A stretch of DNA of 64,000 bases from Isoetes taiwanensis (GCA_021234155.1 JAJEKV010000019.1:2401999-2465998), one strand, 5' to 3'; shown: positions 35,340 through 48,396, counted from the stretch's first letter. Made by a program: numbers and translations. Notes: a model not told the origin generated them from the sequence alone.

Positions 35340-37310
35340 ATGATGTTCTCCTGTAATGTCATCCATGTTTACTTTTGGACGTTGTACATCCATGATGCTA
35401 CCATTCTGCAACCACCACCATAGAAAAAGTTACAGCATGGTAAAATATGTTTTCAGAAGAGAAGGAAAACTGGCATATAGCCTCCAAAACTTTGCTGATA
35501 ATGTTTGTTAGTTGGAGGAGTTATGCATTTGTCAGTTGATCTTTTGAGATGCACCAATCACTTAATTACCAATATCTTGCCTTGTGACAATAATAAGATA
35601 ATCTTCAGCTTGACTGTGTGAAGCAGAAAGTGGTCAGTTTTGTACCCTGCATATGGAATGGTGTTCGGCGTCCATGCTTTCTCTTTGCACGAAAGATCCG
35701 TCCTGAGACATGTGATTTGTTAGCTTAAGATTTTGCCAAATATGACATGGAATATAGGGATCAAAGGCATGCCATCAGAGTGACTGTTTCTGTAAAGTTG
35801 TCATCATCATCGACGTCCAGGACATGCAATTGAATGATAATTTTTATGAAGCCGCTAACCAAGCTCAAAGAAAAGAAGCATGACAAAGATGTACGATTTT
35901 TCAATGGGTAGGATGTTCTTTATGTTCGGCCGATCTTTTGGCATTTAGAATGATTACTTTGTGTAATACAATTACTAGATAAAAATGAGGGAACAAAGAT
36001 TGGCCGTAAGTGATTGTAGCCTTAGAAAGGCCAGCTCAAAGAAGCCAATGAAAGATTGTTATAGTCTCAACCTATTATTATGATCATGACTAGAAACTAA
36101 GCCCTATAGTTTCTACGTGTGAAATGTAATTTTGATGATGCAACTTTTATGTGAGCTATAAAAAATCTGAGACGCTATCTCTCTATATAGTTGCAAATGT
36201 AAGCAAGTCTGTTAACAAATAGATTGGAAACGTCTTGCTGCTTACCCTTCACTTGAAGCATTCAACCTGTTTGGAAAATCTTTGTGAAATTAAGGAGAGT
36301 TATTCTTTAGTTAGATCTTTGAGGCGTGGTCCGTATTTATCAAGTGCTGAAAAACCCCATGGGTGTGCTAACGGTCTCTTTTGCTTTAGATTTTCATTGT
36401 TGTACACTTAAAACGATCTTTGACTTCGAGTTTTCATTTTGATTTAAGACAGAGAATGTGAGAAAAGCCGACAAACATGCTAAGGAGGCCATCAACCTTT
36501 TAAACTATTAAGTACACAAGCATTAGAATACTAGAAATAGTTGCAAAGATGATTGATATACAAAACATAAAACAAGGAGCTTTTGCACTGTGGGTTGCTT
36601 GCAGTATGCATTTATAAGTTAAATGTTTCTTGATGTGCATTAAACATCTTGACACATCATAATTTATGATAATAATCTCTGCATCTCCATGTTGATGCAA
36701 CTTCTTTTATAAATTGTTCAAAAAGCAACTACCTGTAAATGCAGCTGCATTGCTTTATTGCCCATACCAATGGACGTATTTGCATGGCTTAAGAGATTAA
36801 AAGACATGTGGAAAAGAACAGCCATACAAACATCATGGCATAAATATCCTCAAGCATATCATACGTCGTCTCAAATCTTTTTTGTTAGAGGACTTTCTAT
36901 ATGCTCAAAAACTAAAACCAACAAACTTTGTGCGTTCAAAAACTAAAGCCAGTAAACTTTGTGCATAGAACACTCTTTTATTAAAGCTATTGTGTTCAAC
37001 ATTGTCCTACCTTGCAATGACATAAATTCTCTTTGTCGTTATATATCGAGAAGAACTTAGATTTTTTATTTGCATATACTTTACCGGTCTATTTGCATAT
37101 TTTATTTGTGTGCCTTGATGTAGGAATATTCCCTATTTTATGCCAAATCAGTGACCTGAGTTTTCATGTCTAAAACAAAGTTGCCGAACTTATACGCTAT
37201 TTGCCGTCACAACCAATATTCAACCAATATAAAAAAAAAACCATTCCCTAGTCGCGAGACCGCAAGGCCAAAGGATGTGAACCTCAAAGCGCCCAACGGC
37301 CCTAAGGATC
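35340..37310. other. Non-coding, AT-rich
   Basis: No exon is seen. Possible intron or 3' flank of the exons at 35.1-35.3 kb. Confidence 0.35.
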
Positions 37311-37507
37311 TTCATAAAATATTTGAGAATCTAGGGGAACGTTGTGGAATATTAGAGAGTCTAAGGAATATGCATAAAGTTGACTTCATATTTGACTATA
37401 TCTTTTTCTTTGATCTTCACTTTACAATTGACTTTTACGTTTGGAGTAAATCGTGATGGGCTTATTGAACTTCGACTTTGTGTTTGACTTCCTCTTTGAA
37501 ATCAATT

Positions 37508-37615
37508 GTGGATTTAATGGGCTGCCCATACAATCGAATGTGTACATTCAAATTTAGTTTTGTGGATTTAATGGGCTGCCCATACAATCGAATGTGTACA
37601 TTCAAATTTAGTTTG
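37508..37615. repeat. Perfect or near-perfect tandem duplication, 54 bp x 2
   Basis: Units start at 37508 and 37562 with GTGGATTTAATGGGCTGCCC. The lack of visible differences suggests a recent event. Confidence 0.97.
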
Positions 37616-37736
37616 ACTTTTCTATTTACCTATACCCGATATAATGCAGTCTTTAATTTCGAACTTCCATGCTAAGATGTTATTTGTAAATTCCTCATAG
37701 AGAAAATTCAATTACAAATGTCCAGACGACTTTACA

Positions 37737-37802
37737 CTCCCTCATAGTACAAAGACTTGTATATATATATATATATATACAAGTGAGTGTACTATAAGGG
37801 AG
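37737..37802. mobile_element. Hairpin MITE with (TA)n centre
   Basis: CTCCCTCATAGTACAAAG..CTTGTATATA pairs with TATACAAG.GAGTGTACTATA then AGGGAG. The right arm is also the end of the adjoining reverse-oriented composite element. Confidence 0.75.
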
Positions 37803-38560
37803 TACACAAATTTTGAGCCATCCAAACTTAAGATTCTCTTAAGATTCCCCTAGATTCTCAAAGATTCCCTTGCGATTCTCATAGATTCCCAAAGATTCTC
37901 TTGAGCTTCCTTTAAATTCCCTAAAATCCTATGGAGATTCCCCTAGATTCTTTTAAATTCGCATAGATTCTGTAAAATTCTAAGTTTCCAAAAAGAAACT
38001 TAGTATTCGATCACATTAGCTCCAACTGCGAGGGAACGATGCCAAAGCACCACTCATTGGGAAGTTCTCGACGAGAGGAATCCAATGGTGTGGGTCTCAC
38101 CTTCATCCCAGCCCCTCATCGCAAGTTATCGCCCTTTGAAGTGATTATAAAAAAGAAGCTTCCTAGAAAGTCCATCTATTAATGTTGGTGCCACCTCATT
38201 ACCTTTTTATTAAATAAGGGTGCCACCTCACCTCTTTTAATAAAGAAATTGCAATTTAATAAAAAATTTAATGGTTAGGATTTTTCCTCCCCCTTTTGAT
38301 CCAACGGTTAAGATTGACTGCACCAAAAAGCACCTTTTAAGGGACCTTCCTTGCATCTTCCCTTTAAAAAATCAAGGGCCAAGATTTCACACGTGCCCGA
38401 TCAACGGTTCATGGATGGGGTGCATGGCCCATGCATGGCCCATGCATGCCCCCCATCAAATCCAAGGGCCATTTAAGTGCCACCTCAAAAATTAGACGGA
38501 TAGGATTAATCTCTACCCACATTCAACCCCCCATAGGACCCATCAAATAATTGTATATAT
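37775..38560 (-). mobile_element. Composite element R1, tail shortened
   Basis: Reverse orientation. The tail end (ACTATAAGGGAGTACAC) is followed by only about 160 bp of minisatellite. Then comes the full head, from the AAGTTTC..GAAACTTAG stem (about 37980) through ATCGAATAC, the GAGGTGGC blocks, the CATGCATGGGCCATGCATGG core and AATAATTGTATATATA at 38545. Confidence 0.85.
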
Positions 38561-38564
38561 ATAA

Positions 38565-40350
38565 GAGATATATATATACAAGTGAGTGTACTATAAGGGA
38601 GTACACAAATTTTGAGCCATCCAAACTTAAGATTCTCTTAAGATTCCCCTAGATTCTCAAAGATTATCCCAAATTTTCTCTACATTTCTTAAGATTCTAT
38701 ATAAATTCTCTTAGATTCCTTTAGGTTCTATCAAGATTCCCCTAGAAAAACACACTTAGTGTAAAAGATTCCCTAAGATTCCCTTAGATTCTTAGGATTC
38801 TACAAAGATTCCTCGAGATTTCAAACGTTATCACAAGGATCCTCTAAATTCTTTAGAATTCTATGTAGATTCTCCTAGATTTTGTTAGATTCTATAGAGA
38901 TTCCCCTAGAATCTTGAAAATTCCATCAAGATTCCCCTAGATTCTCAAAGATTTTATGAAGATGCGCTTAGATTCTGCTAGATTCTGAGCAATTCAATGA
39001 AGATTCTATAAAGGTTCACTTAGATTCTTGAAGATTCAGGAAAAAATATCCTAGATTCTCAAAGATTTAAGGAAGATTCTCTTAAATACTCTTAATCCCA
39101 TAAATTACTTAAGATTCTCTTAAGATTCAACTAGATTCTCAAAGATTATCCCGCATTTTCCAAGATTCTATATAGATTCTCTTAGATTCTATCGAGATTC
39201 CCCTACTAAACACACTTATTAATGAAAGATTCCTTAAGATTCCACAAAGCTTCCCTAGATTCTTAAGATTCTATAAAGATCCCTCTAGATTTTCGAACTT
39301 ATCACAAGAAACCTCTAGAGTCTCCAAAATTCTATGTGGATTCTCCTAAATTTTGTTAGATTCTATATAGATTCCCTTAGATTCTATGTAGATTCCCTTA
39401 GATTCTCTGATTTTCAAGGATTCTCAAAGATTTTATGAAGATGCACTTCGATCCTACTAGATTCTCTATGATTCTCTTGAGATTCCCATAAATTCCCTAA
39501 TTTTGTTGGGGTTCCCCTAGCCTCCTAAAGATCATCTCAAGATTCCTCTAGATTTCTCATATTTCTATGTAGATTCTCCTAGATTCCCTTAGATTCTATG
39601 AAGATTCTTCTACATTCTCAAAGGTTTCATAAAGATTCATATAGAATCTCAAAGATTCCCCTTCGATTCTCATAGATTCCCAAAGATTCTCTTGAGCTTC
39701 CTTTAAATTCTCTAAAATCCTATGGAGATTCCCTAGATTCTTTTAAATTCGCATAGATTACGTAAAATTCTAAGTTTCCAAAAAGAAACTTAGTATTCGA
39801 TCACATTAGCTCCAAGCTAGAGGAGCGATGCCAAAGCACCACTCATTGGAAAGTTCTCGATGAGAGGAATCCAATGGTGTGGGTCTCACCTTCATCAGAG
39901 CCCTCTTTTGCAGTTATCGGCCTTTGAAGTGATTATAAAAAGAAGCTTCCTAGAAAGTCCACCTATTAATGTTGATGCCACCTCATTACCTTTTATTAAA
40001 TAAGGGTGCCACCTCACCTCTTTTAATAAAGAAATTGCAATTTAATAAAAATTTAATGGTTAGGATTTTTCCTCCCCTTTTGATCCAACGGTTAAGATTA
40101 GTACACCAAAAGCACCTTTTAAGGGACCTTCCTTGCATCTTCCCTTTAAAAATCAAGGGCCAAGATTTCCCGTGCCCGATCAGCGGTTCATAGATGGGGT
40201 GCATGGCCCATGCATGGCCCATGCATGCCCCCATCAAATCCAAGGGCCATTTTAGTGCCACCTCAAAATTAAGCGGATAGGATTAATCTCTACCCACATT
40301 CAACCCCCATAGGACCCATCAAATAATTGTATATATATAAGAGATATATA
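38565..40350 (-). mobile_element. Composite element R2, full length
   Basis: Reverse orientation. Minisatellite tail is at about 38620-39770 and head at about 39775-40345. It is the left arm of the large inverted repeat, pairing with F1 across the TA palindrome at 40322-40391. No transposase or other protein is encoded. Confidence 0.88.
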
Positions 40351-40391
40351 TATATATATATATCTTATCTCTTATATATATACAATTATTT
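40322..40391. repeat. TA palindrome at the inverted-repeat centre
   Basis: AATAATTGTATATATATAAG on the left and its complement CTTATATATATACAATTATT on the right flank a (TA)n core. This could form a cruciform. Confidence 0.9.
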
Positions 40392-42030
40392 TATGGGTCC
40401 TATGGGGGTAGTGTGGGTAGAGATTAATCCGATCCGCTCCATTTTTGAGGTGGCTTAAATGGCCCCTTGGATTTGATGGGGGCATGCATGGGCCATGCAT
40501 GGGGCATGCACCCCATCCATGGACCGCCGACGGGCATCGCAGAAATCTTGGCCCTTGATTTTTAAAGGAAGGTGCAAGGAAGGTGTCTTAAAAGGTGCTT
40601 TTGGTGCAAATAATCTTAACCGTTGGATCAAAATGGGGGGAGGAGAAATCCCAACCATTAACTTTTTATTAAATTGCAATTTCTTTATTAAAAGAGGTGA
40701 GGTGGCACCCTTTATTTAATAAAAAAAAGGTAATGAGGTGGCACCAACATTAATGGGTGGACTTTCTAGGAAGTTTTTTTATAATCACCAAAGGCCGATA
40801 ACTTGCAGAGGGGGTCGGATGAAGGTGGGGCCCACACTATTGATTCTCCTCACAGAACTTTCCAATGAGTGGTACTTTGGCATCGTCTGGTCGCAGCTTG
40901 GAGCTAATGTGATCGAATACTAAGTTTCTTTTGGAAACTTAGAATTTTACAGAATCTATGGGAATTTAAGAGACTCTAGGGGAATCTCCATAGGATTTTG
41001 GAGAATTTAAATGAACCTCAAGAGAATCTTTGGGAATCTATGATGGGAGAATCTACATAGAAACATGGGGGAATCTAGATGATTTTTTTGAGATGATCTT
41101 TAGGAGGCTAGGGGAACCCCAACAAAATTATGGAATTTATGGGAATCTCAAGGAAATCATAGAGAATCTAGTAGAATCAAGTGCATCTTCATAAAATCTT
41201 TGAGAACTGTGTAAATCAGAGAATCTAAGGGAATCTACATAGAATCTAAGGGAATCTACGAGAATCTAAGAAAATTTAGGAGAATCCACATAGAATTTTG
41301 GAGACTCTAGAGGTTTCTTGTGATAAGTTCAAAAATTTAGAGGAATCTTTATAGAATCTTAAGAATTTAGGGAAGCTTTGTGGAATCTTAGGGAATCTTT
41401 CATTATTAAGTGTGTTTAGTAGGGGAATCTTGATAGAATCTAAGGGAATCCAAATGTAATCTATATAGAATCTTGGAAAATTTGGGATAATTTTTGAGAA
41501 TCTAGGAGAATCTTAAGAGAACCTTAAGTAATCTATGGGATTAAGAGTATTTAAGGAATCTTCCTTAAATCTTTGAGAATCTAAGATACTTTTTCCTGAA
41601 TCTTCAAGAATCTAAGCGAATCTTTATAGAATCTTCATTGAATGGCTCAGAATCTAGCAGAATCTAAGTGCATCTTCATAAAATCTTCGAGAATCTAGGG
41701 GAATCTTGATGGAATCTTCAAGAATCTAGGGGAATCTCTATAGAATCTACATAGAATTCTGGAAAATTTAGAGGATCCTTGTGATAACGTTTGAGATCTT
41801 GAGGAATCTTTGTAGAATCCTAAGAATCTAAGGGAATCTTTTACACTAAGTGTATTTTCTAGGGGAATCTTGATAGAGCCTAAAGGAATCTAAGAGAATC
41901 TATATAGAATTTTGAGAAATCTAGAGAAAATCTTTGAGAATCTAGGGGAATCTTAAGAGAATCTTAAGTTTGGACTCAGAATTTGTGTACTCCCTTATAG
42001 TACACTCACTTGTATATATATATATATATA
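40372..42030 (+). mobile_element. Composite element F1, full length
   Basis: Forward orientation. Head is about 40372-40945: GGGTCCTATGGGG, CATGCATGGGCCATGCATGG, CGTTGGATCAAA, GAGGTGGCACC and CTAAGTTTCTTTTGGAAACT. The tail of GAATCT-type repeats runs to about 41970 and ends in TGTACTCCCTTATAGTACAC. It lacks long open frames of any meaning. Confidence 0.88.
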
Positions 42031-42040
42031 TAAGAGATAT

Positions 42041-43670
42041 CTCTTATATATATACAATTATTTTATGGGTCCTATGGGGGGGTGAGTGTGGGTAGAGATT
42101 AATCCGATCCGTCTAATTTTTGAGGTGGCGCTTAAATGGCCCTTGGATTTGATGGGGGGCATGCATGGGCCATGCATGGGGCATGCACCCCATCCATGGA
42201 CCGTCCGATGGCACGCGTGTGAAATCTTGGCCCTTGATTTTTAAAGGGAAGGTGCAAGGAAGGTGTCTTAAAGGTGCTTTTTGGTGCAATCAATCTTAAC
42301 CGTTGGATCAAATGGGGAGGAGAAATCCCAACCATTAACTTTTTATTAAATTGCAATTTCTTTATTAAAAGAGGTGAGGTGGCACCCTTATTTAATAAAA
42401 AGGTAATGAGGTGGCACCAACATTAATGGGTGGACATTCTAGGAAGTTTCTTTTTTATAATCGCCTTCAAAGGCCGATAACTTGGTGAGGGGGGGTGGAT
42501 GAAGGTGGGGCCCACACTATTGGATTCCTCTCGTCGAGAACTTTCCAATGAGTGGTACTTTGGCATCGTTCCGTCGCAGTTGGAGCTAATGTGATCGAAT
42601 ACTAAGTTTCTTTTTGGAAACTTAGAATTTTACAGAATCTATGGGAATTTAAGAGACTCTAGGGGAATCTCCATAGGATTTTGGAGAATTTAAATGAACC
42701 TCAAGAGAATATTTGGGAATCTATGATGGGAGAATCTACATAGAAACATGGGGAATCTAGATGATTTTTGAGATGATCTTTAGGAGGCTAGGGGAACCCC
42801 AACAAAATTAGGGAATTTATGGGAATCTCAAGGAAATCATAGAGAATCTAGTAGAATCGAAGTGCATCTTCATAAAATCTTTGAGAATCCGTGTAAATCT
42901 GTAGAATCTAAGGGAATCTACATAGAATCTAAGGGAATCTACGTAGAATCTAAGAAAATTTAGGAGAATCCACATAGAATTTTGGAGACTCTAGAGGTTT
43001 CTTGTGATAAGTTCAAAAATTTAGAGGAATCTTTATAGAATCTTAAGAATTTAGGGGAAGCTTTGTGGAATCTTAGGAATCTTTCATTATTAAGTGTGTT
43101 TAGTAGGGGAATCTTGATAGAATCTAAGGGAATCCAAATTGAATCTATATAGAATCTTGGAAAATTTGGGATAATCTTTGAGAATCTAGGAGAATCTTAA
43201 GAGAACCTTAAGTAATCTATGGGATTAAGAGTATTTAAGGGAATCTTCCTTAAATCTTTGAGAATCTAAGATACTTTTTTCCTGAATCTTCAAGAATCTA
43301 AGCGAATCTTTATAGAATCTTCATTGAATGGCTCGAATCTAGCGTAATCTAAGTGCATCTTCATAAAATCTTCGAGAATCTAGGGGAATCTTGATGGAAT
43401 CTTCAAGAATCTAGGGGAATCTCTATAGAATCTACATAGAATTCTGGAAAATTTAGAGGATCCTTGTGATAACGTTTGAGATCTTGAGGAATCTTTGTAG
43501 AATCCTAAGAATCTAAGGGAATCTTTTACATTAAGTGTATTTTCTAGGGGAATCTTGATAGAGCCTAAAGGAATCTAAGAGAATCTATATAGAATCTTGA
43601 GAAATCTAGAGAAAATCTTTGAGAATCTAGGGGAATCTTAAGAGAATCTTAAGTTTGGACTCAGAATTTG
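42041..43670 (+). mobile_element. Composite element F2, missing its 3' end
   Basis: Forward orientation, head-to-tail with F1 and nearly identical to it over the tail, down to shared odd units. Homology stops at TCAGAATTTG (43670), before the CTCCCTTATAGTACAC terminus. The following (GTCAAA)n at 43711-43734 is unrelated flanking DNA. Confidence 0.88.
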
Positions 43671-43739
43671 TCAAAGTTGTGCAAAATCAACTAAAAGCTG
43701 CAACTAGGAAGTCAAAGTCAAAGTCAAAGTCAAATTTGT

Positions 43740-45590
43740 AGTCGCGGTTAACACCTGCTCAAACTCTAATAAATTAACCTTCTCTAGCAGTGTTTGTTTC
43801 TTATATTCCATAAAAGTTTTTATTGAATTGCTCAACAGCGGATTTCATTAAAGTGGCCGCTACGTATATTCTTCAACTACCCTTAAGAATTAAGATTTTG
43901 CTATGGTATTCGGAACTTAACAACCTTGAAACCCTGAAGATGTTAAATCAATTGAACATTTTCTAGCAGCGAAGGGTTGTTCTATTCGAAGACAATGATG
44001 GTCCAATTTTTCCAAAACAGAAGGAACATGCATTTGCTAAAATATCGGCAGTGATATCAAAGTTGTAACACGCCCAATTAAGCTATGTCAATTGCGTTGT
44101 GGCAGTCAATTTCAATGTCTTCTTTGATGAAATAAAGAACCTCAACAAGTGTGAAGGTGCAAAATAATTTAACAATTTGTAAATGTTATACTTGGGAAGT
44201 ACATAGACATCATTGTTTAACAATCATATTTTTGAAGGCATACACTAGAGGGTAGTTGCATAAAGAAGGGCAATGAACTTTAGCAATGCAGTATAAAAAA
44301 AATGTCTACCAAATAGTATCATCTCACATCCTTGGTTGTTTATTTCAATAGATAGAAACTCCCTTTTTAACATTACCCAAACATCAAATCGTAGTTGATG
44401 CTTTCTACTTAAAATATCATTTGAACCTTGACACATAGACATAGTATTGTCAAAATAAAGAATAGACAAAGCAAGCTTAAATTTGCCATTGTCGATAGAT
44501 CTACAAACAAATGTGCAATTGTTTGATATTTTATGCAGGTCCGATTGCATACACGATCCAATTGCTTGAAGATTCAAATAAATTAACAATTTTGTCTAGT
44601 TATGGAAATCAAGTTAGCAGCAACCGTAAAACAATAGCAAAATTGACGACAATTGGTCTCTCTAATATACGATTTGATGGCTTGCTTTCACGATCTTGCT
44701 ATCTTTGAGTTGCAAACTCGAATATAACCCACCAAAGATAACATATATAGACGACATTGATAATGCATGTGCTTGAATGTCTACGAAAGCTAAGGTTTTT
44801 AGAAGAGATATTTACAATACCTTATGACAAGTTCCACCAATGGAGAGAAGATATTTTTTGGAGAGGATATGCTTGAGTTACTATGGCTACAACTAAAATA
44901 TATGTAACAGCATGTAAGGGAGCCCCATTTTACTCTATAAGCTTTTACGGTCAATTAACTAACAAACACAATTATGATACTCTAGCTTTCTTTGCCTAAC
45001 ATTTTTAGCATTGAACTTACATGGATTACTTTTGGAATAAACTTTCTCTAATCAGATGGTCTAAACACGATCTAAGGGGATGGAAAACACAAAATTGCAT
45101 GCCCACTTGGGCTCTCCGAGGTTTCCATTTCCACCTGAACAATTAAAATATATTTGTCAAAATAAAAGACAAAGCACGAGGCGCACCAATTATGCAACTT
45201 ACTTGATCAATAATTTTGATTCTATCAAAAGACGAAAAGTGTTAACAAATTTGTTAGGCACAAGAATCTTCATGTCTCGCCACATCAAAGCAATTGGCCG
45301 ATGCATGCAGACATCAATAAGAAAATTCAAGACTTTGACAAATTTCACAAATTCCAGAAATTTCATACCCATGAATTTCATGGTGAAACTGTTAAAGAGC
45401 TATTTCAAGCGCCTGCAATTGCGAGTCTGGATGCCTTGTTCCTTCTGTTCAGAGCTTCGAATTTAAAATAAACAGGGGGTATTCGCAGGTCAGAGGAGTG
45501 AGCAGAAATGATAATGATAGAGATCACAAATAGCAAGTGCCATAAAGAAATTAATCTGCTCCAACAATGCAAGAAGCGGCCGGAAGGAAA
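43740..45590. other. Unassigned, possible retroelement relic
   Basis: On the minus strand near 43990-44160, broken frames read FIKEDIEID and then DITADILA. This weakly recalls the end of a copia-type RNase H domain. No LTRs, integrase or reverse transcriptase motifs were seen, so this is only a possibility. Confidence 0.2.
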
Positions 45591-45609
45591 TATGAGGGAG
45601 GTCAACAAT

Positions 45610-46426
45610 CATTGCAAACAAATCGCCATAGACGGTGGATATCTTTAAGGAGAATTTTCATCATCCATATCCAGTAGCATCTTGCAGTTGTCAACTGCGC
45701 ACATTGCCCTCCCCAATGCAACATCACGTTGCTCCTCTAGAGTAGAAATGGTGTTCTGATCATTTACTGATGCAAATGCTTGTAAGAACAAAGCTCCGGC
45801 CTCTTGAATCAACTAGGGATTTTTAGCATTGAAGCTTTCTGCTACATGGGCAAGAGTTACAGAATAAACTTCCAACCGTTCTGCTGGTATCGTACTTGGT
45901 GTTTCTATAAATAAGGCTCTCTGGAGCAGGCACACAAGCAACAATTTTTTGCTGCATTCAATTATTGACAGAATACCTTAACTATTGGACCACTGTCGCA
46001 TTTGCCATTATGCATTACCTGCTCTGGTGCAGCCATCCTTGAAAAAGCTTCTTTCATAAATTGCTTACGTGTGAATGCTCTACCTGGAACCACAAAGGTC
46101 ATATCCCCTCCATCCCATAACAAGTGTCTGAGATCTTGTAGACCAACTTCACGCTGGGACTTATGTTCAGCATGTAATGGTAAGGCAAGAATCTCAGGGA
46201 TAACGTCCTTGTGTAAATCATGAGCATAAATTTGTGGAAACTAAAAAGCTAAATTGCTGATCTTTTAAAGCAGCTGTAGACATTAGTGAAAATGAATGCA
46301 GGCATAAAAGATGGCTGATAATCATGCAGCCTGCTTATGTTCAAATCGAAACTCAAGAGGCTTCTTTATGATATTACTGAGCTGTTCAAAAAATATAGCT
46401 CTGATGAAACAATGGAGCAAAGTAGC
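45610..46426 (-). CDS. Exons of an unrecognised helical-repeat-like gene
   Basis: From right to left, 46324-46426 reads ATLLHCFIRAIFFEQLSNII.. to FRFEHKQ. 46019-46240 (74 codons, phase 0, AG/GT sites) reads FPQIYAHDLHKDVIPEILAL and later LLWDGGDMTFVVPGRAFTRK to MAAPEQ. 45951 leftwards reads KIVACVPAPESLI, then after a frameshift VYSVTLAHVAESFNAKN. A stop at KNP and a further shift near 45655 lead to VYGDLFAMIVDLPHISFRPL. The repeated amphipathic helices suggest a HEAT/ARM-like scaffold, but I cannot name it. The first donor lacks GT (it reads CAG/GC), so a base error or GC-AG intron is possible. Confidence 0.55.
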
Positions 46427-46904
46427 CTGCATAAAAATGCCAATCAAGTTAGAGCAACATACTTACCACCAAACTACAAATGCATGTAGAAAACTTATTC
46501 CCAACTAACATAAAGGAGTTCGTAAGACTCAAATGAACTGCCAGAAGAAAATTTGGCCTTTAAAACCCGTAAGACCAAAGCTATTCAGTGGTATTTCAAA
46601 ACATCTTACTCAAGATCTTAGAATCCGTTGATGATATATGCAAAGATCTCTTATGTGGAAATAACGAGAAGATTCAAGCCAGCGATTGAGACTACCTTGC
46701 CCCGCCTTGCCCCTTTTGGACTACATGACCCATATATGTAAAGAAGGGCATTTAGGCGAGGCCTTTGAGATTATGCACATCCACCACCGTTCCTATATCT
46801 AGGGACAATGCTATTTGCTCTCGCAAAGATTGTGCTAGGTTCAAAAAGGGTCCATTTGCAACCCCGATATTTATCTTTAAGCCCGAAACCACAATAATCA
46901 TTTA

Positions 46905-47022
46905 TTGTCTAAAACAAATTAAAAACGATAATACTCATAAGTGCCAGTAGCAATCTGCCTGAATTGTCTAAAACAAATTGGAAACGATAATACTCATAAG
47001 TGCCAGTAGCAATCTGCCTTGT
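46905..47022. repeat. Tandem duplication, 59 bp x 2
   Basis: Units begin at 46905 and 46964 with TTGTCTAAAACAAATT and contain ATACTCATAAGTGCCAGTAG. Confidence 0.95.
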
Positions 47023-47029
47023 GATCTGT

Positions 47030-48390
47030 AAAGCATTTGAAAGAGGTGTCTTTAGCGTAATAAATAGGTACGGCAACCACAAATAGAATGTAGGTAGCTT
47101 GTGCAAAAGATGAAGTACTCATGTCCATGTGGTCAAAGTCCTAAAAGTAAGTTGGTAGTCATTTTATCTTTACTCAATTACCTCCATTTTACGTTTTCAT
47201 GAAAAAAAGTTCAATAAGGGCATTTACATAATCAATAATTCTGGGTATTCCTACAATTGCTTGTATCATAGTGACTAATATAAATAGCAGAATCGCTTGG
47301 AGCACAATGGGAGCCATATTATAGTCCAAAAAGTTGAAAGTCCAAAATAGAAAACCCAAAAAGCAAATGCATACTTAGAGGCTATAAACGCATTACACAA
47401 ATGTTATGAAATACTCAAGAAAAATGCCTATAGGAAGGCCAGACATAAAACATATAGAGGCAAATGCACTACCGACCTGTTATGAAGGAAAATTTATGCT
47501 CTTAGTACACGTACCTTCTTAAATCTCATCCTATGGCTTTGTGCGCAAATTCATGCTCAAGCAGAGTATTCTTCAAGCTGCCTGTCAACTCGAGCTGAGG
47601 TTTAACCTGGTGGTCAATTCATCCTGAGGTTTAAACTAAGGTTGTCTGTGTTCATGGAAAAAGGGCAGTGTTCATCTATAAAAAGGACGTTTTACAGGTA
47701 GTGTTTCATATAATTGCTCTTCAACCTAGATTCACACATTGATTTTGCAACCTAGATTCCCTTCATAAAGAGGGCTTAATGAAGTGAGGTCAATAGCCCA
47801 TGCACCTCAAAGGGCTTCTTCGTAATTCTTACTTTGTTAATAAATACCTCATGCACAATTGAAAGCCCCATTGCCGTTATGCAAAAGCACGTCACTTACT
47901 TAGATCACCTAGATGACCGTAAGTATTAAGCCAACCATACAAAGACCATGTGATAATCATTATGGCTTGGCATATGATTGTGATTAAAAATAAGGATCTA
48001 ACACCTTGCAATTGATGTCTGCTTTTCAACTGTTACATTGACAGCCATCCAATGGCTACCATTTGAGGCAAAAATAATTTGGGACAAATGAAATAATATA
48101 CACCTATATGAAAAGTGAACTAATCTAGAGCTTGGCACAAAACATGAGAAACATTGATCATAAGAAGCTTTATGCTTTTGTTTGAATACTTGACAACATC
48201 CTCAAAGTCCCCTGTGTGGTTCTGTTATATCATCATGGAGCCTTGCAATAATCCAGTTCCCCTACAACACAACATATGCGGAAATGTGCCATGCTAAGAA
48301 TGCTTGACATACCACCCCTTTCTTTCGTCATTGCAGTGGCATCAATGCTGATGCCAGTGATGTGAAGATATGATCAGGAACAAACTTTGA
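47030..48390. other. Probably intronic or non-coding
   Basis: No exon is identified between the minus-strand exons at 46 and 48.4 kb. Confidence 0.3.
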
Positions 48391-48396
48391 AAGTCA

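Noticed and set aside
38271-38495. Recurring open frames of about 74 codons in the element heads (also near 39969, 40455, 42132, 55079)
   Set aside because: They fall on different strands and frames relative to one another, and indels break them between copies. The DNA is conserved but the protein is not.
43960-44160. Copia-type RNase H end
   Set aside because: Only two short broken motifs; no LTR, integrase or reverse transcriptase nearby. Kept as a weak possibility, not called as an element.
44245-44589. 114-codon minus-strand frame
   Set aside because: Low-complexity AT-rich composition, no splice support and no recognisable motif.
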